Shown here one piece after another: positions 14,090 to 22,278 of a stretch of DNA of 27,179 nt. Source of the DNA: an uncultured Clostridium sp. (GTDB lineage: Bacteria; Bacillota; Clostridia; Lachnospirales; Lachnospiraceae); the NCBI GenBank assembly GCA_900539185.1, contig UQBG01000022.1:1-27179 (forward strand), read 5' to 3'. Both the position numbers and the translations under genes were made by a program. The notes under the pieces were generated by a model, which worked only from the letters and a program-made list of their open reading frames with translations, was not told the origin of the DNA and did not search any database. Each line of letters opens with the position of its first letter. The stretch's first letter is position 1.

Positions 14090-15496
14090 ATGAAAGAAAA
14101 AACATATGTCGAGGATATTGATCGAAATATATATGACTTCAAGGACGAGGAAAAGGACGCCTATAAGATAAAGGCCGGACTGACACCTGAGATCGTAGAA
14201 CAGCTGTCAAAGGAAAAGCATGATCCTGCATGGATGCAGACCTTTCGTTTGGAATCGCTGCAGATCTACAACAATATGCCGATCCCGGACTGGGGACCGT
14301 CCATTGAAGGTCTGAATATGGACAACATCGTTACCTATGTACGTCCAAATACAAAGATGAAGGCGAAGTGGTCCGATGTACCGGAGGATATCAAGAATAC
14401 TTTTGAACGGCTGGGTATCCCGCAGGCAGAGCGGAAGTCTCTGGCAGGAGTCGGTGCACAGTATGATTCCGAGCTGGTATATCACAATGTACGTGCAGAG
14501 GTTGCGGAAAAAGGCGTTGTATATACAGATATGGAGAGCGCCTTAAACGGTGAATATGCGGATATGGTAAAGAAGCATTTCATGAAGCTGGTCCGCCCAA
14601 ATGATCATAAGTTTGCGGCCCTTCATGGAGCAGTATGGTCCGGTGGTTCCTTTGTATATGTTCCACCGGGGGTATCGGTAGAGATTCCGCTTCAGTCCTA
14701 CTTCCGTCTGAATGCACCGGGAGCCGGACAGTTTGAGCATACGTTGATTATCGTAGATGAGGGTGCAGACCTTCATTTCATCGAGGGTTGTTCTGCACCG
14801 AAGTATAATGTGGCGAATCTTCATGCGGGCTGTGTGGAGCTGTATGTAGGAAAGAATGCGAAGCTGCGGTATTCTACGATAGAGAACTGGTCAAAGAATA
14901 TGTATAACCTGAATACAAAGCGGGCAACGGTAGCGGAAGGCGGAACAATCGAGTGGGTATCCGGTTCCTTCGGCTCGCATGTATCGTATCTGTATCCGAT
15001 GAGTATCCTAAAGGGCAGAGGCGCGAAAATGGAATTTACCGGTGTTACGTTTGCAGGAAAGGGACAGAATCTGGATACCGGAGCTAAGGTGGTTCATGCA
15101 GCACCGGATACCAGCTCTTATATGAATACCAGATCCATCTCAAAGGATGGAGGTATCAGTACCTTCCGTTCCTCTGTTGTAGTGACGAAGGAGGCGGAAC
15201 AGGCAAAGTCAGCCGTTTCCTGTCAGTCATTAATGTTGGATTCAATCTCTCGTTCGGATACGATACCGGCGATGGATATCCGGACCCGCAAAGCGAATGT
15301 CGGACATGAGGCACAGATCGGAAGTATCAGCGATGATGCTGTTTTCTATCTGATGAGCCGGGGTATGAGTGAAGAGGATGCCAGAGCCTGCATCGTAAGT
15401 GGATTTGCTGATAATGTATCAAAGGAACTGCCGTTAGAGTATGCCATCGAGATGAATAATCTGATTCGTCTGGAGATGAAGGGCAGTATAGGATAA
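14090..15496 (+). CDS. sufB: Fe-S cluster scaffold protein SufB
   Basis: This 468-residue scaffold protein is of normal length. It carries the N-terminal helical part (PIPDWGPSIEGLNM), the parallel beta-helix core (GSFVYVPPGVSVEIPLQSYF and IIVDEGADLHFIEGCSAP) and the conserved C-terminal stretch SRSDTIPAMDIRTRKANVGH, followed by EEDARACIVSGFA. Nascent clusters form at the SufB-SufD interface from persulfide supplied by SufS-SufU. ATG 14090 is chosen for AAAGGAG (14071-14077) and family alignment (MKEKTYVEDIDR); an upstream in-frame ATG lies in sufC and adds 20 unrelated residues. It starts 25 bases after sufC. Confidence 0.96.
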   Translation: MKEKTYVEDIDRNIYDFKDEEKDAYKIKAGLTPEIVEQLSKEKHDPAWMQTFRLESLQIYNNMPIPDWGPSIEGLNMDNIVTYVRPNTKMKAKWSDVPEDIKNTFERLGIPQAERKSLAGVGAQYDSELVYHNVRAEVAEKGVVYTDMESALNGEYADMVKKHFMKLVRPNDHKFAALHGAVWSGGSFVYVPPGVSVEIPLQSYFRLNAPGAGQFEHTLIIVDEGADLHFIEGCSAPKYNVANLHAGCVELYVGKNAKLRYSTIENWSKNMYNLNTKRATVAEGGTIEWVSGSFGSHVSYLYPMSILKGRGAKMEFTGVTFAGKGQNLDTGAKVVHAAPDTSSYMNTRSISKDGGISTFRSSVVVTKEAEQAKSAVSCQSLMLDSISRSDTIPAMDIRTRKANVGHEAQIGSISDDAVFYLMSRGMSEEDARACIVSGFADNVSKELPLEYAIEMNNLIRLEMKGSIG

Positions 15497-15509
15497 GGAG
15501 GTGCCAACT

Positions 15510-16574
15510 ATGGAACAAAGAGATGAAATAACGATAAATGCGCTTCCATCAAAGACCTGGCACTGGCTGCGTATGAATGAGACTGCGCTTTCGTGGAAGC
15601 CGGATCTGACACTGTGTCAGACTATGATCGAGGGCGGAAAACCAACGGAGATTTTAAAGGAAACCGCACAGAAGATAGAGACAGGAGCCGGAAGCGGTGC
15701 CGATCCTCTGTTTCGGGAGTCGGAAGAAGAAGGCTATGGAATTCTGGCGGATCAGACAAACCTTGGTGAAACCGTACGTGTTATCGTCGGAAACCGGGAA
15801 GAAGGATCCGAGGGATCCCTATATATTCAGGCAGAGAAACATGCAGATATCACAGTTGTAGAGACATTTCCGGCAGGAGAAATGCCGGCAAAGCGGCTGG
15901 CATACCGGACAAGAGTCCATGCGGAAGCAGAAAGCCGGGTACGCCTGGTACAGGTATTCATGCAGGGAGAAGGAACAGAGCTGTTAAATGATATCGGCTG
16001 TGTCTGTGAGCAGGATGCACACTTTGAGATTCTGCAGATGGTGATCGGCAGGGGGGATTTCTATAATGGAATCCGGACGGATCTGGAGGGAGATGGATCG
16101 GATGTCCAGATCGCAATCGGCTATCTGGGTCAGAAGAAACAGCTTTTGGATATGAATCTGGTTGTAAACCATCTGGGGAAGAAGACCAATAGTTTTATTC
16201 AGGTAGACGGTACCTTGAAGGATGCTGCGCAGAAGATATTCCGCGGCACGATTGATTTCAAGAATGGTTCTTCCGAATCGAAGGGTGCAGAGACTGAAAA
16301 TGTACTGCTTCTGGGGGATGATGTTGTAAACAAAACAATTCCGGTTATTCTGTGTGCCGAGGAGGATGTAGAAGGCTCACATGGGGCAACGATCGGAGAA
16401 CTGGATGAAGATACCTTGTTTTACTTTGCATCTCGCGGCATTTGTGCAGAGGTAGCGGAGGAGATCATGACAAAAGGAAAGATGGAAGTTCTTTATCGGA
16501 AGATTCAGGATGCAGCAACAGAAACATTAGTGGAACAGCAGTTAGCGGAGGTAATGGAATATGACAGAGCATGA
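15510..16574 (+). CDS. sufD: Fe-S cluster scaffold protein SufD
   Basis: This 354-residue SufB paralogue completes the SufBC2D scaffold. The N-terminal part is divergent (INALPSKTWHWLRMNETAL). The beta-helix core includes TVVETFPAGEMPAKRLAY and ILQMVIGRGDFYNGI. The C-terminal signature is FRGTIDFKNGSSESKGAETE followed by GSHGATIGELDEDTLFYFAS, with the histidine of GSHGATIG in the position used for cluster assembly in SufD. The start is ATG 15510, with AAGGAGG at 15495-15501. Its end overlaps sufS by 14 bases, indicating coupled translation. The sequence is shorter than the enterobacterial form, which is usual for Clostridia. Confidence 0.92.
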   Translation: MEQRDEITINALPSKTWHWLRMNETALSWKPDLTLCQTMIEGGKPTEILKETAQKIETGAGSGADPLFRESEEEGYGILADQTNLGETVRVIVGNREEGSEGSLYIQAEKHADITVVETFPAGEMPAKRLAYRTRVHAEAESRVRLVQVFMQGEGTELLNDIGCVCEQDAHFEILQMVIGRGDFYNGIRTDLEGDGSDVQIAIGYLGQKKQLLDMNLVVNHLGKKTNSFIQVDGTLKDAAQKIFRGTIDFKNGSSESKGAETENVLLLGDDVVNKTIPVILCAEEDVEGSHGATIGELDEDTLFYFASRGICAEVAEEIMTKGKMEVLYRKIQDAATETLVEQQLAEVMEYDRA

Positions 16575-17778
16575 TTACAGACAGGACTTTCCGCTGCTTC
16601 AGCAGAATCAAACCATTTATATCGATAATGCAGCAACTGCGCAGAAGCCACGGAGTGTGATCGAGGCGGAAAGCCGCTTCTATGAAGAAAGCAATGCGAA
16701 TCCGTTACGAGGCTTCTATCCCTTGAGTCTGCGTGCAACGGAAATATATGAAAATGCAAGAAAAATCGTACAGAACTTTATACAGGCAGATTCCGAAAAG
16801 GAGATCATATTCACCCGGAATACGACAGAGAGCCTGAATCTGGTGGCCTATAGCTATGCCTTGAATCATTTGCATCCGGGCGATGAGATCGCGGTAACGA
16901 TCATGGAGCATCATAGCAACCTGCTTCCGTGGCAGATGGCAGCACGCGTGACCGGAGCAACTCTGCGGTATCTGGAGTGTGAGCCGGACGGAACTCTGAC
17001 CGATCAGACGCTGGAGGAAGGAATTAATGAGAAAACAAAGCTGTTGGCAGTCGGACATGTATCGAATGTCCTGGGATGTGTAAATCCGGTTCGAAAGATG
17101 GCAGATCGAGCACATTCCTTTGGAGCAGTGGTAGTAGTAGATGCTGCACAGAGTGCTCCGCATAGGAAGATACGTGTAAAAGAACTGGGAGCGGACTTTC
17201 TGGCATTTTCCGGACATAAACTGATGGCACCGATGGGAATCGGTGTCCTGTATGGCAGGGAAGAACTGCTTGAAGAGATGCCGCCATTCCTGACGGGCGG
17301 AGAGATGATCCAGTCTGTAACCAGAGAAGGTGCTACCTATGCAGAGCTTCCGCATAAGTTCGAGGCGGGAACCGTAAATGCAGCGGGAGCGGCAGGTCTG
17401 GCAGCGGCTATTCAGTATATAGAGACGATCGGATTTGAAACGATAGAAGCAAAGGAACTTGCATTAACCGGGCGGGCGATGGAAGGACTGTCAAAGCTTC
17501 CGCACGTGCATATCATAGGTTCCGAACGCCCGAAAAATCATACCGGAATCGTAGCGTTTACCATCGATCAGGTACATCCGCACGATGTCAGTGAGATTCT
17601 GGCAGCAGATGGAATCGATGTTCGGGCAGGCCATCACTGTGCACAGCCATTGCTTACGTATTTGAAGGTATATAATACAACGCGTGCCAGCTTTATGTTT
17701 TATAATACAGAGGAAGAGGTAGACGCATTCGTCAGAAGCGTGGCAGATGTAAGGAGAAAAATGGGATATGGAGAATAG
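16561..17778 (+). CDS. sufS: Cysteine desulfurase SufS
   Basis: This 405-residue PLP enzyme takes sulfur from cysteine and passes it as persulfide to SufU. The PLP-binding lysine is K220 in SGHKLMAP and the persulfide-carrying cysteine is C360 in RAGHHCAQP, a group II (SufS/CsdA) motif. IYIDNAATAQKP opens the fold, EHHSNLLPWQ and VVVDAAQSAPH contribute to the cofactor site. The first 14 bases lie inside sufD and the last 11 overlap sufU, so the enzyme and its acceptor are produced together. The length is normal for SufS. The final step acceptor SufE is absent, replaced by SufU. Confidence 0.95.
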   Translation: MTEHDYRQDFPLLQQNQTIYIDNAATAQKPRSVIEAESRFYEESNANPLRGFYPLSLRATEIYENARKIVQNFIQADSEKEIIFTRNTTESLNLVAYSYALNHLHPGDEIAVTIMEHHSNLLPWQMAARVTGATLRYLECEPDGTLTDQTLEEGINEKTKLLAVGHVSNVLGCVNPVRKMADRAHSFGAVVVVDAAQSAPHRKIRVKELGADFLAFSGHKLMAPMGIGVLYGREELLEEMPPFLTGGEMIQSVTREGATYAELPHKFEAGTVNAAGAAGLAAAIQYIETIGFETIEAKELALTGRAMEGLSKLPHVHIIGSERPKNHTGIVAFTIDQVHPHDVSEILAADGIDVRAGHHCAQPLLTYLKVYNTTRASFMFYNTEEEVDAFVRSVADVRRKMGYGE

Positions 17779-18196
17779 AAGCTTTTACAATGAAATTCTG
17801 ACAGAACATAACATACGGCCGGAATATAAGCATGATCTTCCGGATGCCAATATTGTGCTGGAGGGTGTGAATCCAAACTGCGGAGATGATATCTGGCTGA
17901 AGCTGAAGGTAGAAGACGGTGTCATACAGGATGGGGCCTTTATCGGAGACGGCTGTGCAATCTCACAGGCATCTGCTGATATTATGCTGGGGATGATCAT
18001 TGGCAAAAAAGAAGAAGAGGCAAAGCGTTTGGGAGAACTCTTTCTGAAGATGATTCAGGGCGGTGCGACCGAGGATGAGATCGAAGAACTGGAAGAGGCA
18101 TCCGCGCTGAAAGATATTTCACATATGCCGGCCAGAGTAAAGTGTGCAGTGCTGGGATGGCATACACTGGATGAGGCATTGAAGAAGCACCAATAA
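17768..18196 (+). CDS. sufU: Zinc-dependent sulfurtransferase SufU
   Basis: This 142-residue protein accepts persulfide sulfur from SufS by zinc ligand swapping and hands it to SufBCD. The zinc ligands Cys38 and Asp40 (NPNCGDD), Cys63 (GDGCAISQAS) and Cys126 (RVKCAVLGW) are all present. The stretch of about 18 residues between Cys63 and Cys126 that distinguishes SufU from IscU is seen (KKEEEAKRLGELFLKMIQGG). It is the last gene of the operon; a DUF11-type gene follows 55 bases later with no terminator visible in between. Acts in the cytoplasm. Confidence 0.94.
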   Translation: MENRSFYNEILTEHNIRPEYKHDLPDANIVLEGVNPNCGDDIWLKLKVEDGVIQDGAFIGDGCAISQASADIMLGMIIGKKEEEAKRLGELFLKMIQGGATEDEIEELEEASALKDISHMPARVKCAVLGWHTLDEALKKHQ

Positions 18197-18251
18197 TTTG
18201 TTCGTGACATATATTAGAGTATACCTTGAAGAATAGGAAGGGTTTCAATAT

Positions 18252-19103
18252 ATGGCACGATTTACAAATCAGGCGCAGTTACGCTATGGAGATTCTATTA
18301 CGAATTCCAATATAGCGGTTGGTGAGATTCTGGAGGTGCTGTCAGCAGCAAAGACGGCAGTTCGGTCCGGTTACCGGCAAAATGATATAATAACCTATGT
18401 GGTCAGTATGGTGAATTCCGGGGCAATTGCGATCACCGGGCTTACGGTTACCGATAACTTGGGAGCATATGCATTTGATACAGCAACCTTGGTTCCGCTT
18501 ACCTATGTAGCAGACAGTATCAAGTACTATGTCAATGGGGTTCTTCAGCCAACACCAACGGTGACAGCGGGAGCTTCTCTGGTAATCAGCGGAATTAGCA
18601 TCCCGGCGGGCGGTGATGCGATTCTGGTATATGAGACGGAAACAAATGCATATACGCCATTGGAAGCGGCGGCAACCGTTACCAATACGGCGACAATAAC
18701 AGGAGGCGGAATCACTCCGGTTACGATAGAAGAAACTGTTACTGCGGTCAGTGCACCGTTGTTGACGATCAATAAGGCTGTTAGCCCGGTTCCGGTAACG
18801 GAAAATGGCAGACTGACCTATACGTTTACGATACAGAACTTCGGAAGCCAGCCGGTAACGGCAGATACGGGAGCCGTTATTACCGATACCTTTGATCCGA
18901 TTCTTTCCGATCTGGCAGTTACCTTCAATGACACAGCATGGGCAGAAACAACGAACTATACCTACGATGCGACAACCGGAGACTTCGCTACGGTGGCCGG
19001 GCAGATCACAGTTCCGGCAGCAACCTATGCACAGAATCCAACAACAGGAACCTGGGCGGTGACACCGGGTGTCAGCACACTGATTGTCACCGGAACCGTA
19101 TAA
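18252..19103 (+). CDS. DUF11-type repeat protein without signal peptide
   Basis: This 283-residue protein starts MARFTNQAQLRYGDSITNSN. It consists of a short N-terminal part followed by beta-sandwich repeats of the DUF11 (conserved repeat) kind: DIITYVVSMVNSGA with ITGLTVTDNLGAY (about 43-80), and LTINKAVSPVPVTENG with LTYTFTIQNFG and ITDTFDPILSDL (about 173-225). It is rich in Thr, Val, Ala and has no Cys. DUF11 modules usually occur in large surface proteins, yet here no signal peptide, LPxTG or membrane anchor is visible, so export must use another route or the protein is internal (a spore or surface layer role is possible). It lies 55 bases behind sufU and ends before a strong terminator. 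Function unknown. Confidence 0.7.
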   Translation: MARFTNQAQLRYGDSITNSNIAVGEILEVLSAAKTAVRSGYRQNDIITYVVSMVNSGAIAITGLTVTDNLGAYAFDTATLVPLTYVADSIKYYVNGVLQPTPTVTAGASLVISGISIPAGGDAILVYETETNAYTPLEAAATVTNTATITGGGITPVTIEETVTAVSAPLLTINKAVSPVPVTENGRLTYTFTIQNFGSQPVTADTGAVITDTFDPILSDLAVTFNDTAWAETTNYTYDATTGDFATVAGQITVPAATYAQNPTTGTWAVTPGVSTLIVTGTV

Positions 19104-19132
19104 AGGATAAAAGATAATAGAAAAATAAGAGA

Positions 19133-19166
19133 AAAAGACCTTCCGAGTGGAATCGGAAGGCCTTTT
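19133..19166. terminator. Bidirectional rho-independent terminator
   Basis: CCTTCCGA (19139-19146) pairs with TCGGAAGG (19153-19160) around GTGGAA. The stem extends on both sides (AAAAG with CTTTT) across one A-C mismatch. T-rich tails lie on both strands, so it serves the DUF11 gene on the plus strand and the GH5 gene on the minus strand, which converge here. Confidence 0.88.
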
Positions 19167-19204
19167 CTTATACCGACACGTTAGGACGGCTGAATGCGTG
19201 CAGA

Positions 19205-20251
19205 CTATGCTTCTGCATCAAAGATGCTCTTGATCAGTTCCTTGCGAACAGAGTCGTAATGTGGTCCGACGATACCGAAGTCCTTTTCTTTGTAGGTCCA
19301 GACCGCGCGACCGATACCATACTTTGTAAACACAGAGTTGATATCATGGAACCAGCGAACGGTATCCTCCGGTGGAGCCTGGTCAATAACACCGTATTCC
19401 CCACAGTACAGAGGTACATTTAATCGCTCAGCGGCCTCGATTCCATCCCGGAACATCTTTTCAAAGAAGTCAGGTCCCAGAGTTGTCAGATGCAGGCTTT
19501 CATCTGCCAGTGCACCGACCATAGTTCCTGCCATCGTCTTGCTAAGGCGCATATATTCGTCAAGCTCTCCCGGATAACCGATATGGAAGTCAATCGGCAT
19601 ATCCTTTACCCACTGAGCAGTCTGATGGGTAAACAGCAGAGGCTCATAGCAGTGGAAGTTATATACGATATTTTCATCTGCAGGTGGCAGTAGTTTTTTA
19701 ATAGAGGTAACGGCGTTATAGCTGACACCGCCGTACAGGATCTTGGCTGTCGGAGCCGCCTTACGGATCACAGCGATCCCCTTCAGAGCCAGTTCGTTCC
19801 ATTCGTCTACGACATCGCATGGGACTACTTCATTTAACAGTTCAAACATCATCATATCTGCATTTTTGGCATAGCGTTCAATGATTTTTTCCCAGGTAGC
19901 CAGAAACCGCTTCTGTAGCTTCTCGCTGTGGAAGAAGTCCTTTGAGTACTCCGGATCATCGAAGATATAACCATAGGTTTTATGAAGATCCAGAACCAGA
20001 TTCAGATGATACTTCCGACACCAGTAGACACAGGTATCGATATAAGAAAATCCCTCTTCTTTTGTCCGGCCGTCTTCATATTCGATATTTTCATAGTCCA
20101 GAGGCAGACGGATATGATCGGCACCCCAGGATGCGATTCTTGCGATGTCCTCCTCTTGAATAAAGGTATCGAGATGCTCTTTCTCCAGAGATCCCTGTGA
20201 TAACCAACCACCCAGATTGATGCCTCTTTGATATCCTTTTACCGTTCTCAT
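19205..20251 (-). CDS. Intracellular GH5-family glycosidase (beta-glucanase/cellulase-like)
   Basis: This 348-residue single-domain TIM-barrel glycoside hydrolase has the clan-A catalytic pair: acid/base Glu141 in FELLNEV and nucleophile Glu285 in YCGEYGV. Further family marks are RGINLGGWLSQG at the start, HIRLPLDYENIE, the active-site histidine in NFHCYEP and the Trp of VWTYKEKDFGI. There is no signal peptide, linker or carbohydrate-binding module, so it acts on imported oligosaccharides (beta-glucan or related) inside the cell. AAGGAGGG lies 8 bases before its ATG. It is divergent from an AraC regulator across a dyad-rich spacer, suggesting substrate-induced control. Substrate specificity is open. 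Confidence 0.88.
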   Translation of the reverse strand: MRTVKGYQRGINLGGWLSQGSLEKEHLDTFIQEEDIARIASWGADHIRLPLDYENIEYEDGRTKEEGFSYIDTCVYWCRKYHLNLVLDLHKTYGYIFDDPEYSKDFFHSEKLQKRFLATWEKIIERYAKNADMMMFELLNEVVPCDVVDEWNELALKGIAVIRKAAPTAKILYGGVSYNAVTSIKKLLPPADENIVYNFHCYEPLLFTHQTAQWVKDMPIDFHIGYPGELDEYMRLSKTMAGTMVGALADESLHLTTLGPDFFEKMFRDGIEAAERLNVPLYCGEYGVIDQAPPEDTVRWFHDINSVFTKYGIGRAVWTYKEKDFGIVGPHYDSVRKELIKSIFDAEA

Positions 20252-20304
20252 TGCATAACCCTCCTTAATATCCTTATAAATCTTGTCAATACCTTTGATA
20301 TGGT

Positions 20305-20374
20305 TACTGTATCACAGTTTTTGAATAATAAGTAGCAATATATTGCTTATTATAGTATAATATTGTGATATAGT
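20305..20374. promoter_or_regulatory. Divergent control region with repeated operators and AraC-gene promoter
   Basis: Three elements lie between the GH5 and AraC genes. ACTGTATCACAGT (20305-20317) is a 5-3-5 dyad; ATTGTGATATAGT (20362-20374) matches its complement at 11 of 13 bases. Between them is the perfect palindrome AGCAATATATTGCT (20334-20347), flanked by ATAATA and TATTAT. A perfect TATAAT for the AraC gene is at 20356-20361 without a proper -35, its place taken by the palindrome. The layout fits an activator/repressor site set used by the adjacent regulator. Confidence 0.55.
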
Positions 20375-20431
20375 GGAAATAGCAGAGAGATGACAATTTT
20401 ACTTTGGGAATGGAAGGAAGGAGGAATATAC

Positions 20432-21184
20432 TTGCAGGATCAGGGTAATCGGGAACTGGTTGTTCAACGGTTCATGCAAAGTGAAGAAGGGATACAGCAT
20501 CCGACGTATGATTCGGAACTACAGTTTTATGAAATGGTGAGTGACGGAAGAGTGCAGGAGCTTCAGAAAATCACGACTTACGGCGATGTCGATATGGAGT
20601 CTAGGGGAACGCTGTCCTCTCATGCATTACGGAATTTAAGATATCATATTATTGTAACAGTCGTGATGATATCCCGATTTTGTATCGAGAAAGGGATGGA
20701 TGAGCGGGACAGCTATGGACTGAGTGATTACTATATCCGGCGGCTTGATGAAACGGAAACAGCAGCAGAACTGAAACGGCTGCATCGGGAGTTGATTTTT
20801 GATTATGCAGAACGTATGCGGAAGCTCTCTGTAAATGAAAATTATTCGATACACTGTGTACGGACGATGGATTATGTGCAGAATCATTTGCATGAGACGA
20901 TCCGATTGTCGGATATAGCAAACTATGTGAATCTGGAACGAACCTATCTGTGTCGGCTGTTCCGCAGAGAGACCGGATGGGGTCTGAATGACTACATTCG
21001 GCGTGAGCGTGTAAAGGTAGCAAAGAATATGCTGGAGTACTCCGAGTATACCTGTACGGAGATCGCTGAGTATCTGGCATTTTCCTCCGATAGTTACTTT
21101 GGAAAGGTTTTCCGAAATGAAGTCGGGATGACGCCCAGTGAGTATCGGCGTGCCTGCTATCGGAAGCACTGGGTAAAGAAGTAG
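20432..21184 (+). CDS. AraC family transcriptional regulator
   Basis: About 250 residues. The last 100 hold the two helix-turn-helix motifs of AraC/XylS regulators: TIRLSDIANYVNLERTYLCR with LFRRETGWGLNDYIRRERV, then CTEIAEYLAFSSDSYFGKVF and VGMTPSEYRR. The N-terminal about 130 residues form a sensor domain with no cupin motif that could be recognised. TTG at 20432 is preferred as start because AAGGAGG (20418-20424) precedes it by 7 bases; the in-frame ATG at 20390 has no ribosome site. It is divergent from the GH5 gene and probably activates it in response to the glycan breakdown product. A YesN-like role in polysaccharide use is an alternative. Confidence 0.85.
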   Translation: MQDQGNRELVVQRFMQSEEGIQHPTYDSELQFYEMVSDGRVQELQKITTYGDVDMESRGTLSSHALRNLRYHIIVTVVMISRFCIEKGMDERDSYGLSDYYIRRLDETETAAELKRLHRELIFDYAERMRKLSVNENYSIHCVRTMDYVQNHLHETIRLSDIANYVNLERTYLCRLFRRETGWGLNDYIRRERVKVAKNMLEYSEYTCTEIAEYLAFSSDSYFGKVFRNEVGMTPSEYRRACYRKHWVKK

Positions 21185-21223
21185 GCATCTTATCTGCATC
21201 TTAACCTTAGAATATGCTATAGT
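21185..21223 (+). promoter_or_regulatory. Promoter of the two-component operon with 11-bp-spaced direct repeats
   Basis: GCATCTTA occurs twice, at 21185-21192 and 21196-21203, exactly one helical turn (11 bases) apart. An extended -10, TGCTATAGT (21215-21223), follows, with no good -35. Direct repeats spaced 10-11 bases are the usual binding sites of OmpR/KdpE-type dimers, so the response regulator encoded downstream may activate its own operon. Confidence 0.55.
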
Positions 21224-21240
21224 AGCAATGGGAGTATGTA

Positions 21241-22278
21241 ATGAAAGGATGTTGGGAACGAATGAAGAAGATATGGAAAAATATTGGGCTGATGGTAGGA
21301 ATTTTAATACTTACCTTTGGAATCGGTTTGTTCTTAAATGATGCGTTGCAGGGAAATGCACTGATACCAAGTGTATTTGTGCTGGGGGTTTTCCTGATTT
21401 CTGTATTTACGGACGGATTTGTATATGGTATTATAGCAGCCATCGTCAGTATGCTAGCAGTAAACTATGCATTTACCTTTCCATATTTTCGAATCAACTT
21501 CACGATCCCGGAGAATCTGGTATCCGGTGTGATTATGATAGCGATTACACTGATCACCTGCTTTTTAACCAGTCAGTTAAAACGACAGGAGCAGCTTCGC
21601 TTGGAGAGTGAACGGGAAAAAATGCGTGCAAATCTGTTGCGGGCAGTATCGCATGATCTGCGGACGCCATTGACAACCATCTATGGCTCCAGCTCTGCGA
21701 TGCTGGATCAAAATCATGAATTCACCGAGGCACAGAAGAGAAAGATGCTGTTGGGCATTCAGCAGGATGCCCAATGGCTTCATCGCATGGTTGAAAATCT
21801 ATTGTCTATCACTCGGTTAGATGATGAAAATGTGAAGATTATTAAGACGGAAACGGCACTGGATGAACTGATTGACTCTGTGCTGGTGAAGTTTCATAAG
21901 CGATATCAGGAGCAGGAGATTGAAGTTGAGATTCCGGATGAACTGGTCATGATTCCGATGGATGCGATATTGATCGAGCAGGTCATCATTAATCTTCTGG
22001 AAAATGCGGTACAGCATGCAGAGGGAATGAACAAGATATGGCTGCGGGTATTTATAATCTCGGATAAAGCGATTTTTGAAGTGCGGGATAATGGAAACGG
22101 AATTCCGAAGGAGCAGCTGCGGACGATATTCAGTGAAGGAATCGGACTGTCAGTATGTGCCACCATCATCAAGGCACATGGTGGGGATATTACAGCGGAA
22201 AATGCAAAGGACAGAGGAGCGATATTCCGCTTTACGTTAGATATAGAGGAGTTGGGACAAGAAGATGAATCGGTATAA
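21241..22278 (+). CDS. Sensor histidine kinase, short KdpD-like
   Basis: This 345-residue membrane kinase has a DUF4118/KdpD-type membrane part of about four hydrophobic segments (residues 15-110, including FRINFTIPENLVSG), then the HisKA domain with phosphorylated His138 in AVSHDLRTPLTT, and the HATPase domain with N-box NLLEN (251-255), G1 DNGNGI (283-288) and G2 GIGLSV. The cytoplasmic KdpD N-domain and universal-stress domain of full KdpD are absent. Between G1 and G2 only about ten residues remain, where related kinases have about thirty, so the ATP lid with its F-box is contracted. The gene overlaps its response regulator by 14 bases. No kdpFABC pump genes are nearby, so a potassium role should not be assumed. 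Confidence 0.85.
   Translation: MKGCWERMKKIWKNIGLMVGILILTFGIGLFLNDALQGNALIPSVFVLGVFLISVFTDGFVYGIIAAIVSMLAVNYAFTFPYFRINFTIPENLVSGVIMIAITLITCFLTSQLKRQEQLRLESEREKMRANLLRAVSHDLRTPLTTIYGSSSAMLDQNHEFTEAQKRKMLLGIQQDAQWLHRMVENLLSITRLDDENVKIIKTETALDELIDSVLVKFHKRYQEQEIEVEIPDELVMIPMDAILIEQVIINLLENAVQHAEGMNKIWLRVFIISDKAIFEVRDNGNGIPKEQLRTIFSEGIGLSVCATIIKAHGGDITAENAKDRGAIFRFTLDIEELGQEDESV

Noticed and set aside
20285..20290. TTGACA on the minus strand upstream of GH5 as a -35 box
   Set aside because: No -10 box lies 15-19 bases downstream; the position would run into the ribosome site.
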